The notes beneath the pieces are model-generated. The model was not told the origin of the DNA, did no database searches, and was given only the letters and a program-made list of their open reading frames with translations. A DNA stretch of 64,000 bases, taken from Nitratireductor sp. XY-223 (lineage in GTDB: Bacteria > Pseudomonadota > Alphaproteobacteria > Rhizobiales > Rhizobiaceae). Where the stretch lies: NCBI RefSeq assembly GCF_004959855.1, contig NZ_SPNT01000002.1, positions 372,001 to 436,000 of the forward strand, in the 5' to 3' direction. Positions 26,077 through 34,890 of the stretch are shown piece after piece. The position numbers and the translations under genes are program-made. How positions within the stretch are numbered: position 1 is the stretch's first letter; every line of letters begins with the position of its first letter.

Positions 26077-26949
26077 ATGGAGAGCGACGCAAAAATCCTG
26101 GCGGCCAAGGACACGCTGCTCGACCGGCTCGGCCGGTTCGTTGCCGAGCGGCTAAGCACCGAAACCTCCGGTTACGAGCCCTATACGCCGTCCGATGCCG
26201 AAACGCTGGAGCGGACGCTGCAGCCGGGCGATGTGCTGCTGGTCGAGGGAAACCAGAAAATCTCGACCGCCATCAAATACCTGACCCAGTCCACCTGGTC
26301 GCACGCCGCGATGTTCGTCGGCGATGCGTGCGGCGATCCGAAAGAGGGGAGCGAACGGCTGCAGCTCGTCGAAGTGGTGCTCGGCGAGGGCTGCATCGCC
26401 GTTCCTTTACGCAAATACGCCACCTACAACACCCGCATCTGCCGGCCGGTCGGGCTGACCGGCGACGACCGGCGCGCGGTCGTTGAATACATGATTTCGC
26501 GCATCGGCCTGAAATACGACACGAAGAACATCCTCGACATGCTGCGCTATTTCCTGCCGACACCGCCGGTACCGGTGCGCTGGCGGCGGCGCATGCTTTC
26601 CTTCGGCTCGGGCGATCCAACGCGGGCGATCTGCTCGTCGCTGCTGGCGCAGGCCTTCCAGTCGGTGCGCTATCCGATCCTGCCTGAGATCCGCCGTCTG
26701 CCCGGGCACGTGAGCGCCCAATCGAGCTATTCACAGCGCGAGATCCTGCATATCCGGCATCATTCGCTCTACACGCCGCGCGATTTCGACCTGTCGCCCT
26801 ATTTCCGTGTCGTCAAGCCGACGCTGGAACACGGCTTCGACTACAAGCAGCTCAACTGGGAACCAGGCGACGGCGAGGAAGCGGTGGCGGAACGGGACCT
26901 TGTCGTGCACGAAAGCAAGGCGCCGCCGGCACCCGAAAACGGGTCGTAG
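26077..26949 (+). CDS. YiiX/YebB-like permuted NlpC/P60 cysteine hydrolase
   Basis: 290 residues, no clear signal peptide. The permuted papain-like order is visible: LQPGDVLLVEGN, then His in TWSHAAMFVG, LVEVVLGEGC, and the nucleophile Cys in AICSSLLAQAFQ toward the C-terminus. Such proteins hydrolyse amide or acyl bonds, in some cases of peptidoglycan or lipids; the substrate is unknown. The ATG at 26077 has GGGG two bases upstream, which is close. It is divergent from mbfA across 167 bases that include the Irr-type box, so it might share iron control (inference). Confidence 0.75.
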   Translation: MESDAKILAAKDTLLDRLGRFVAERLSTETSGYEPYTPSDAETLERTLQPGDVLLVEGNQKISTAIKYLTQSTWSHAAMFVGDACGDPKEGSERLQLVEVVLGEGCIAVPLRKYATYNTRICRPVGLTGDDRRAVVEYMISRIGLKYDTKNILDMLRYFLPTPPVPVRWRRRMLSFGSGDPTRAICSSLLAQAFQSVRYPILPEIRRLPGHVSAQSSYSQREILHIRHHSLYTPRDFDLSPYFRVVKPTLEHGFDYKQLNWEPGDGEEAVAERDLVVHESKAPPAPENGS

Positions 26950-26952
26950 CGT

Positions 26953-27741
26953 TCAGGCGGCCACAACCAGGCCGGCATCACGGGCCGCCGGCAGGCAGGA
27001 ACGGCTGATCGGAAGAACGGCGCCGTTCTTCATCTCGACAAAGTACCGCTCCTTTTCGCGCTGCGTTCGGGCCACGGCACCGAGCGCCACCCAGTGGGAC
27101 CGGTGGACCTGAATGCCGGCAACCGGCTCGGTCTCGGAAATCGCGTCAGCCAGGCGCATCAGGATCAGCTTGCTGCCCTTTTCCGTCACCACTTCGACGT
27201 AGTGGTCCTGCATGGACAGGTGCGACAGCGATCCGCGCAACTCGATGGGCAGGCGCTTGAGGAGCCTGGGCATCGACGCCGCAGCCGCTAGCGGTTCGTC
27301 GCCGATTTCACCCGGATCGTACCAGGCCGCCGCCATGCAGATGCAGAAATTGATCGCCGTGCAATAGGCCAGCGAGACACCGATTTCCTGCCAGTCGTCG
27401 ATCGTGTCGATCGCGCCCAGCCAGTTGATGAGTTCGACCGCCACCGTGATCGGAACACCGCCGACGACGCCGGCGACCGCGTAGGCCGGCAGAACGCCGA
27501 GGTGGCGCGCCGGCGTGTGTTCGGCGATCAGCCGCGCGTCAAGCAGCCCGATCCCGAAAGTGACGTGCGCGACGATCAGCCAGTAAAGGATGCGCGGCAC
27601 GGGCGGCATCGTGGCATAGGTGCCGAACGGACCGGAAATACCCAGCACCAGGCCGGCGCCCGTGACCGCCACGACAAGCTGCGGCGCCAGGATCAGCCGC
27701 CGCCACTCGCGAAGCGTGAATTGCAGGGTCCTGTCGGTCAC
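26953..27741 (-). CDS. Membrane-anchored LytTR-domain transcriptional regulator
   Basis: About 262 residues. Four hydrophobic segments occupy roughly residues 15-150. The C-terminal LytTR DNA-binding domain has the family pattern LSHLSMQDHYVEVVTEKGSKL (early part), RLADAISE, VHRSHWVAL and FVEMKNGAVLPISRS. Such one-component membrane LytTR regulators are found in alphaproteobacteria; the target is often the neighbouring gene, here the divergent DUF2306 protein. The start is uncertain: GTG at 27741 is given, GTG at 27819 is an alternative adding 26 residues that would overlap the neighbour's leader. Confidence 0.75.
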   Translation of the reverse strand: MTDRTLQFTLREWRRLILAPQLVVAVTGAGLVLGISGPFGTYATMPPVPRILYWLIVAHVTFGIGLLDARLIAEHTPARHLGVLPAYAVAGVVGGVPITVAVELINWLGAIDTIDDWQEIGVSLAYCTAINFCICMAAAWYDPGEIGDEPLAAAASMPRLLKRLPIELRGSLSHLSMQDHYVEVVTEKGSKLILMRLADAISETEPVAGIQVHRSHWVALGAVARTQREKERYFVEMKNGAVLPISRSCLPAARDAGLVVAA

Positions 27742-27846
27742 GAATTTATCCAGCCTTCCGCGAAAAGGTGATTCCGAAGGGAAGTGTAGCCGGGCATGTC
27801 GCGATGGCAACCACGGCACGCTTCACACCCGGACCCGGACGATCTC

Positions 27847-28272
27847 ATGCTGGAACCCCTGCTCGCGGCATCCGCCGCCATACAGATACACGTTGTGTCG
27901 GCCATCGGCGCCGCGCTGCTCGGCGCGGTCATATTCCTGCGGCCCAAGGGCTCGCCCGCCCACAGGCTTGCCGGCCGCGTCTGGGTCGGTCTGATGGCCA
28001 TCGCCGCACTTTCCTCCTTCGCAATTTACGAGCTGCGCCTATGGGGGCGCTGGAGCCCGATCCACATTCTGTCGATCCTGACGCTGGCAAGCCTTCTTGC
28101 CGCGGTCCTGCTGGCGCGCGCCGGCATGATCCGCAGTCACCGCCTCACCATGGTGTCGACCTATGTGGGCGCGCTTCTGATCGCCGGCGCCTTCAGCTTC
28201 GCGCCGGAGCGCATCATGCACAAAGTCCTGATCGTTGCTCTCACGGCCGGCAAAGCGGTCGCCGGCGACTGA
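27847..28272 (+). CDS. DUF2306 family small membrane protein
   Basis: 141 residues with four hydrophobic helices. IQIHVVSAIGAALLGAVIFL, RPKGSPAHRLAGRVWVGLM and RSHRLTMVSTYVGALLIAGAF match the DUF2306 pattern with its conserved His residues. Function unknown; the family's His residues suggest metal or heme interaction, which is unproven. Divergent from the LytTR regulator, which may control it. The ribosome-binding site is weak. Confidence 0.75.
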   Translation: MLEPLLAASAAIQIHVVSAIGAALLGAVIFLRPKGSPAHRLAGRVWVGLMAIAALSSFAIYELRLWGRWSPIHILSILTLASLLAAVLLARAGMIRSHRLTMVSTYVGALLIAGAFSFAPERIMHKVLIVALTAGKAVAGD

Positions 28273-28383
28273 CCGTGCGGACCACCCCGTCTCGCTCCCG
28301 TGCCGGGGGGGCCGCGGAAACGGGTCCAAAAGACGTGCGAAATGGCTTTTCACCGCCCCATGATTTGATCTATAGGGCGTGGC

Positions 28384-30204
<1,821 letters not shown>

Positions 30205-30240
30205 GGCTGCAGGCCATTTGTTTGCGCTCACGGCCGCACC

Positions 30241-30528
30241 GCCGCTTTGCGGCTGGCCTGCGCGGGCGCGCCGCATAAGCGGCGACGGCCGGTCGGCCTT
30301 GCGAAGCGCGCAGCGCTTCGAACTCTTTTCCCTTAAAACCTCCCAAGGAAACAGAACTCGGTGCACAGCACCGCAAGCGCGACCGCGCGTCGGCCACTTT
30401 TGGCCGCCCTCGCGGAGCATAGGGCCGAAGGCCCGCTCATGCGTGAGCGCCAAATAACTCACCAAACGCACGCGACCGCGTGCCGCCGACCGTTCGGCAC
30501 CCCGTCCGGAGGTTAGCGGCGAAGCCGC
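30241..30528. repeat. Palindrome-rich island (seven short hairpins)
   Basis: Perfect stem-loops seen: GCCGC-TTT-GCGGC (30241-30253), CGCCGC-ATAA-GCGGCG (30269-30284), CGAAGCGC-GCA-GCGCTTCG (30302-30320), GGGCC-GAA-GGCCC (30422-30434), GCTCA-TGCG-TGAGC (30435-30448), TGCCG-N9-CGGCA (30481-30499) and GCGGC-GAA-GCCGC (30516-30528). Several share GAA or CGAA loops. This resembles intergenic palindromic units common in rhizobial genomes. Confidence 0.6.
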
Positions 30529-30550
30529 GCTCAACCGTGAGGACATGAAA

Positions 30551-30586
30551 ACGAGAAACCCCCGCCATGGAAACCATAGCGGGGGT
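30551..30586 (-). terminator. Intrinsic terminator downstream of the EF-hand gene
   Basis: On the minus strand ACCCCCGC pairs with GCGGGGGT; an inner ATGG/CCAT pair set extends the stem around a three-base loop. TTTCTCGTTTT follows. It lies about 80 bases past the EF-hand stop codon. Confidence 0.7.
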
Positions 30587-30667
30587 CCCGGCAAAAGCGC
30601 CGGTCAGCCAGTTGCACACATGTTCCAAATATTGCCCGTAGGGAACATGTGAGAGGGGTAGCGCCAA

Positions 30668-30892
30668 TTACTGGCTGGCCAACGCTTCGTATTCGGCTAC
30701 GGTGAGAACCCCGTCCCCGTTGCTGTCTGCCGCCGCTACAGCGTCGGGTGACACTTCCGGCAGTGCTGCCTTTGCTTCTTCCATCGTGACAGCGCCATTG
30801 CCGTCTGCATCGGCGGTGTTGAAATCGACCATCGCGGCCGAGGCGGCCGTCGAGAAGGCCGCAAGACCCATCGCCAAAAGAAGCTTCTTCAT
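30668..30892 (-). CDS. Small exported EF-hand calcium-binding protein
   Basis: 74 residues: signal peptide MKKLLLAMGLAAFSTAASA, then two EF-hand loops, DADGNGAVTMEE and DSNGDGVLTVAE, each with Asp/Asn at positions 1, 3 and 5 and Glu at 12. Expected to bind calcium in the periplasm or outside the cell. AAGGAG seven bases before the ATG is a strong ribosome-binding site. The gene is monocistronic with its own terminator. Partner unknown. Confidence 0.9.
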   Translation of the reverse strand: MKKLLLAMGLAAFSTAASAAMVDFNTADADGNGAVTMEEAKAALPEVSPDAVAAADSNGDGVLTVAEYEALASQ

Positions 30893-31223
30893 CGGTACTC
30901 TCCTTGTACTTTACAGAACGGATCAACTTGCTTGGGAGGCGATCCGTCCGCCCGGCCCCGCCGGACGAGAAGGACATTGGTCCCGATTTGTGGTTTCAAA
31001 GGGGAGGAAAAATGGCCCGTTCAGGATCATTTCTGGACAAAACTATGGGTAACCGTGATTAATATAACTTGTTGAAATATTTGGGTTACTAACCAAAGTT
31101 GAAGGCCTGTGCACACCTGTGTGGACCGCCCGTCTAAACAGCGGAAATAGCTGCACAATTCATCGCGGCCCGCAGGGTGCCCTGTGAATTGACAGGCGCC
31201 CCGCCCGGAGGCAGGATTCGCCC
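30893..31223. other. Intergenic region between EF-hand and ogt genes
   Basis: 331 bases. Contains the EF-hand ribosome-binding site, a possible 16-codon reading frame (31012-31062), and an AT-rich stretch (31058-31085) suited to promoters. No longer gene is supported. Confidence 0.5.
31012..31062 (+). CDS. Possible 16-residue small ORF with strong ribosome-binding site
   Basis: ATG at 31012 preceded by GGGGAGG with four to five bases of spacing; encodes MARSGSFLDKTMGNRD and stops with TAA. The ribosome-binding site is better than that of many genes in this window. It lies 160 bases upstream of ogt on the same strand, so it could be a leader peptide or chance. No homology is claimed. Confidence 0.25.
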   Translation: MARSGSFLDKTMGNRD

Positions 31224-31748
31224 ATGACGAATCCATCGCCAACCGCCACAACCGACATTGCGGGCAGCGCCGAGGCCGGCGAACAGATCGCCCACGTGCA
31301 AACGCCGCTCGGCATCGTCGTCATCATCGCGCGGAACGGCCGGATCGCGCGGCTCTTCTGGGGCCGCGAGACCGAGGATTATCCGCCGACGCAAGAGACA
31401 GCGCTGCTGAAGGAGGCGGCGCAGCAGATTGGTGCCTATTTCGACGGCGAACGCACGGCTTTCGATTTGCCGCTGGAGCTTTCATCCAGCCCGTTCGAGC
31501 GGCAGGTGCAGGAAAAGATGCTCGCCATTCCCTTTGGCGAGACCCGCACCTATGGCGACATCGCGAAGGAGCTCGACACCTACGGCCAGCCGGTCGGCCA
31601 GGCCTGCGGCGCCAATTCGATCCCGATCATCGTGCCCTGCCACCGGGTGCTGTCGGCGACCGGCATGGGCGGCTTTTCAGGCGAAGGCGGCGTCGAGACG
31701 AAGATCCGGCTGCTCAAGCACGAAGGCGGCTTTCCCTTCCTGCTCTAG
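31224..31748 (+). CDS. ogt: Methylated-DNA-[protein]-cysteine S-methyltransferase
   Basis: 174 residues. Direct reversal of O6-alkylguanine in DNA by transfer to a cysteine. The active-site motif IIVPCHRVL is intact, with the upstream helix-turn-helix segment FGETRTYGDIAKEL, the QACGANSIP loop and downstream GFSGEGGVETKIRLLKHE. No N-terminal Ada metal domain, so this is the Ogt/AGT type. A GGAGG lies upstream of the ATG. Confidence 0.95.
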   Translation: MTNPSPTATTDIAGSAEAGEQIAHVQTPLGIVVIIARNGRIARLFWGRETEDYPPTQETALLKEAAQQIGAYFDGERTAFDLPLELSSSPFERQVQEKMLAIPFGETRTYGDIAKELDTYGQPVGQACGANSIPIIVPCHRVLSATGMGGFSGEGGVETKIRLLKHEGGFPFLL

Positions 31749-31820
31749 CGCCGCGCGCCGCCTGTGCGACCGTCTGGTTGAAACCCGGACGCGGCTGCCG
31801 CAATTGCGTCAAATAAAACA

Positions 31821-31849
31821 TTGACAGGGACCGGCCGCCGCCTTACATC
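31821..31849 (+). promoter_or_regulatory. Sigma-70 type promoter of tRNA-Leu
   Basis: A perfect -35 TTGACA (31821-31826), a 17-base spacer and -10 TACATC (31844-31849). The predicted start site is about a dozen bases upstream of the mature tRNA. Confidence 0.7.
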
Positions 31850-31868
31850 ACGCCGGCACGATTTGATT

Positions 31869-31955
31869 GCCCAGATGGCGGAATTGGTAGACGCGCCAGC
31901 TTCAGGTGCTGGTGACCGCATGGTCGTGGAGGTTCGAGTCCTCTTCTGGGCACCA
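31869..31955 (+). tRNA. tRNA-Leu (anticodon CAG)
   Basis: 87 bases including an encoded CCA. Acceptor arms GCCCAGA and TCTGGGC pair; the D-loop has GGCGGAATTGGTAGACGC; the anticodon stem CCAGC/GCTGG encloses TTCAGGT with anticodon CAG; there is a long class II variable arm; and the T-arm is GAGGTTCGAGTCCTC. Reads CUG codons. Confidence 0.97.
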
Positions 31956-32041
31956 TTCCCGATAATCCCGAGATTTCAGGCACAAGCCGGACCGCGTTTG
32001 GCGAGCCTGGCCGATGCCGCTCACACGCGGCGATTGCCGGC

Positions 32042-32866
32042 CTATTCGTGGGACTTGTCGTCGATCGCCTTGACGATCTTTCTGGATGCCTCGAGAACCA
32101 GATCGCGGTAGCGGTCCAGTTCACGCGGTGTCAGCCGCGTTGCCAGGCCCGAAATCGAGACACCGGCCACGACATTGCCGATGGGATCGAATATGGGCGC
32201 CGCTATACAGCGCATGCTGACAAAGCGCTCTTCATCGTCGAGCGCCCAGCCATTGTCGCGAATGCGCCGCAGCTCGGCGAAAAGCTGTTCCGGACTGGTG
32301 ATCGTGTGTTCGGTCATGGCCTCAAGGCCGCGCCGGGCAATCAGGTTCTTGACGAATTCGTCGGGCATATGGGCAAGAAGGACTTTTCCGATACCCGAGG
32401 CGTGCATCGGGGCGCGTGATCCGGACTTGAAGTGCACGCGCACGGGATTGTTGGCCTCGACCTGGCAGATGAAAACCACTTCGCCGTTGTTTTCTATGGC
32501 GAGATTTACGGTCTCCCCGGACCGCTCCATCAGTTCGCGCATGAAGGGGTGCGCGACCTCCACCACATTGATGCGGCTGAGATAGGCATTGCCGACGCTG
32601 AACGCCTGTGTTCCGACGAACCAGCCCTGCGCGCTTTCGGAGAATTCGACAAACCCGCGCTTGCGCATGGTCGAAAGCAGGCGAAATGTCGTCGAGACGG
32701 GGATTTTCGTGTCCCGGGAAACCTCGCTCAAGGTGGCGCCGCCGCCGCGGGCCAGCCGATCCAGAATGGCCAGACCGCGGTCCAGCGCGACGACGACATC
32801 CGAGCCGTCCTCGGATGCCTTGCCCGTCTTTCTGCCGATGTCATCCAACAATTGCTGCCTGGGCAT
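32042..32866 (-). CDS. IclR family transcriptional regulator
   Basis: 274 residues. N-terminal winged helix (ALDRGLAILDRLARG, TLSEVSRDTKIPVSTTFRLL) and C-terminal IclR effector domain (HASGIGKVLLAHMP, GWALDDEERFVSMRCIAAPI, SISGLATRLT). Divergent from the TRAP/amidase/dehydrogenase operon, which it most likely controls in response to the transported acid. Two inverted repeats in the gap are candidate operators. The ATG at 32866 is chosen; a GTG two codons upstream is an alternative. Confidence 0.92.
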   Translation of the reverse strand: MPRQQLLDDIGRKTGKASEDGSDVVVALDRGLAILDRLARGGGATLSEVSRDTKIPVSTTFRLLSTMRKRGFVEFSESAQGWFVGTQAFSVGNAYLSRINVVEVAHPFMRELMERSGETVNLAIENNGEVVFICQVEANNPVRVHFKSGSRAPMHASGIGKVLLAHMPDEFVKNLIARRGLEAMTEHTITSPEQLFAELRRIRDNGWALDDEERFVSMRCIAAPIFDPIGNVVAGVSISGLATRLTPRELDRYRDLVLEASRKIVKAIDDKSHE

Positions 32867-32930
32867 TGTCACAACGCTCTTTTCTACGACTTTAGTTTAA
32901 CAGTCAGAAATTGCAAAAAAAAATGGAAAT

Positions 32931-32950
32931 TTGAAATCCTTATATTTCAA
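32931..32950. promoter_or_regulatory. Candidate IclR-family operator 1
   Basis: TTGAAAT-N6-ATTTCAA inverted repeat in the divergent gap between the IclR gene and dctP, with a GGAAATTTGAAATCC context close to IclR-type half-sites. Confidence 0.5.
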
Positions 32951-33000
32951 TAAGTTAAGCAAAATCTGCACCGCCAACGCCTATTCGAAACAAAAAAATG

Positions 33001-33017
33001 GAAAATCGACGATTTTC
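33001..33017. promoter_or_regulatory. Candidate IclR-family operator 2
   Basis: GAAAATCG-A-CGATTTTC, a perfect 17-base palindrome about 80 bases upstream of the dctP start. Confidence 0.55.
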
Positions 33018-33098
33018 GATTTAGCATGGGATCATCACCCACAAGGTGAAGCTGCGCACGGTATTGACGCGCGGAATAAGATCAAGGGAGGAAGTACC

Positions 33099-34187
33099 AT
33101 GACAACAACTCGTCGTAATTTTTTACGCGGTTCGGCACTCGTGGGCGCTGCCGCGGTTGCCAGTCCGGCCATTGCACAGAGCAAACCGATGACCATGAAG
33201 ATGCAGGCCGCCTGGGGCGGAGGCATCTTTCTAGAAAACGCCCAGTCCTATGTAAACCGCGTGAATGAAATGTCGGGCGGCGCGCTGACAATCGAACTGC
33301 TGCCTGTCAATTCGGTCGTCAAGACAAGCCAGATGCAGGACGCGGTCCACAGGGGCGTCCTCGACGCCGCGCACTATGTGCCCGCGTACTGGTATTCAAA
33401 ATCGAAAACCGCCTCGCTCTTCGGCACCGGACCCTGCTTCGGCTGGTCGTCACAGGAGGTGCTCGGCTGGGTGAACTACGGCGGCGGGCAGGAACTGTTC
33501 GATGAACTCATGGGCACTCTCGGCCTGAACGTCGTTTCGTTCTTCAATTCGCCGATGCCGGCGCAGCCGCTTGGCTGGTTCAAGGAAGAAATTACCGATG
33601 CGGGCCAGATGGAAGGCCTGAAATACCGCACCGTCGGCCTTGCCGCCGACGTTCTGCTGGAAATGGGAATGTCGGTTGTCCAGCTTCCTGGCGGTGAAAT
33701 CCAGCCGGCCATGAAATCCGGGCTCATCGACGCCGCCGAATTCAACAACCCGACATCCGACCGCGATTTCGGCATGCAGGACGTTTCCAAGCACTACCAC
33801 CTGGCCTCATTCCATCAGTCACAGGAGTTCTTCGAGGTCACCTTCAACAAGCAGAAATATGAGGCCCTGCCCGCCGAATTGAAGGCCATCCTGAAATATG
33901 CCTCGGAAGCCGAGAACTCCAATTTCTACTGGCACAACACCAAGCGTTACGCGGACGACCTTGTAAAGCTGTCGGATGAGCAGGGTGTCAACGTGTACCG
34001 CACACCCGACAGCGTAATGGCCAAGCAGCTTGAAGCCTGGGATGTGGTTATCGGCCGTATTTCCGCCGAGGACCCGTTCTTTGCCAAGGTCGTCGAAAGC
34101 CAGAAGGCCTACGCGAAGGATGTGATGAACTATCTCAATCTGAACCAGCCGGACTACAAGCTGGCCTACAAGCACTATTTCGGCTGA
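33099..34187 (+). CDS. TRAP transporter substrate-binding protein (DctP, TakP-like)
   Basis: 362 residues, periplasmic. A Tat-type signal TTRRNFLRGSALVGAAAVAS ends at PAIAQ. The fold is the oxoacid-binding subgroup: KMQAAWGGG at the start of the mature chain, LKYRTVGLAADVL, and LPGGEIQPAMKSGLIDAAEF, close to the TakP 2-oxoacid receptor pattern. GGGAGG before the ATG is strong. First gene of a six-gene operon (dctP, dctQ, dctM, amidase, small membrane protein, D-2-hydroxyacid dehydrogenase). A stable hairpin follows at 34210-34241. Confidence 0.93.
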   Translation: MTTTRRNFLRGSALVGAAAVASPAIAQSKPMTMKMQAAWGGGIFLENAQSYVNRVNEMSGGALTIELLPVNSVVKTSQMQDAVHRGVLDAAHYVPAYWYSKSKTASLFGTGPCFGWSSQEVLGWVNYGGGQELFDELMGTLGLNVVSFFNSPMPAQPLGWFKEEITDAGQMEGLKYRTVGLAADVLLEMGMSVVQLPGGEIQPAMKSGLIDAAEFNNPTSDRDFGMQDVSKHYHLASFHQSQEFFEVTFNKQKYEALPAELKAILKYASEAENSNFYWHNTKRYADDLVKLSDEQGVNVYRTPDSVMAKQLEAWDVVIGRISAEDPFFAKVVESQKAYAKDVMNYLNLNQPDYKLAYKHYFG

Positions 34188-34209
34188 TAATCGCCGCAAA
34201 ACCGAAGAC

Positions 34210-34241
34210 TTGCCGGGAGCCAACGACTTGGCCCCCGGCAA
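34210..34241 (+). promoter_or_regulatory. Intercistronic hairpin between dctP and dctQ
   Basis: Fourteen-base arms (34210-34223 and 34228-34241) pair with one A-C mismatch around a CGAC loop. No U-run follows, so it is more a 3'-end stabiliser for dctP mRNA than a terminator. It abuts the dctQ ATG and would hide its ribosome-binding region. Confidence 0.8.
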
Positions 34242-34859
34242 ATGATTGAGAGAACGCGCTTGGTTAACATCATCCATACGATCGAGGGTTTCAGCCAATG
34301 GGTGGGCCGCGCCTTCGGCTGGTGCATCCTGATCCTGACGCTGAGTGTCAGTTACGAGGTCTTTGTCCGGTACGTCCTCAACGCGCCCACGGTCTGGGCC
34401 TTCGACATGATGGTGCAGATGTACGGCGCCCTGTTCCTGATGGCCGGACCCTATGCGCTCGCGCAGGACAGCCATGTGCGCGGCGACGTCATTTATCGCC
34501 TGTTTCCGGTGCGCTGGCAGGCACGCATCGACCTTGTCCTCTACATCATTTTCTTCTTTCCGGGCATGCTCGCGCTGTTCTGGTACGGGTGGGAAATCGC
34601 ATCGGACAGCTGGCGCTACCAGGAAGTCAGCTGGAACAGCCCGGCGCGCATCCAGATTTACTTTTTCAAGACGCTGATTCCCCTGGCCGGGGCGCTGCTC
34701 ATGCTGCAGGGCATTGCCGAGATCATGCGGTGCTGGCTGGCCATGCGCTCGGGCCAGTGGCTGGAGCGGCTCGACGATGTGCGCGAAACCGAAGACATGC
34801 TGATGCATACACAGGATGGGGCTGCGCTGCTGGACGACGATCCGGAGCGCCGCAGCTGA
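34242..34859 (+). CDS. TRAP transporter small membrane subunit (DctQ)
   Basis: 205 residues, four predicted helices. GWCILILTLSVSYEVFVRYVLNAPTVWAFD is the classic DctQ first-helix region (segment given in part), followed by MYGALFLMAGPYALAQDSHVRGDVI. Pairs with the DctM subunit to form the sodium-driven permease. ATG at 34242 directly follows a hairpin; a TTG at 34260 with GAGAG seven bases upstream is a plausible alternative start and would lie clear of the stem. Confidence 0.88.
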   Translation: MIERTRLVNIIHTIEGFSQWVGRAFGWCILILTLSVSYEVFVRYVLNAPTVWAFDMMVQMYGALFLMAGPYALAQDSHVRGDVIYRLFPVRWQARIDLVLYIIFFFPGMLALFWYGWEIASDSWRYQEVSWNSPARIQIYFFKTLIPLAGALLMLQGIAEIMRCWLAMRSGQWLERLDDVRETEDMLMHTQDGAALLDDDPERRS

Positions 34860-34890
34860 TGGTGGCACGGACAACAACAAGAGTGGCTTC

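Larger units (their letters stand above)
30205..30667. other. Noncoding stretch after lepA
   Basis: 463 bases with no supportable gene. An open frame continues on the minus strand from inside lepA, but it is an antisense shadow of compositional bias. The stretch holds a dense set of short hairpins (30241-30528) and the terminator of the EF-hand gene. Confidence 0.7.

Noticed and set aside
31821-31955. Possible attachment site for an integrated element at the tRNA-Leu gene
   Set aside because: No integrase gene and no repeat of the tRNA 3' end were seen nearby; neighbours are ordinary chromosomal genes.
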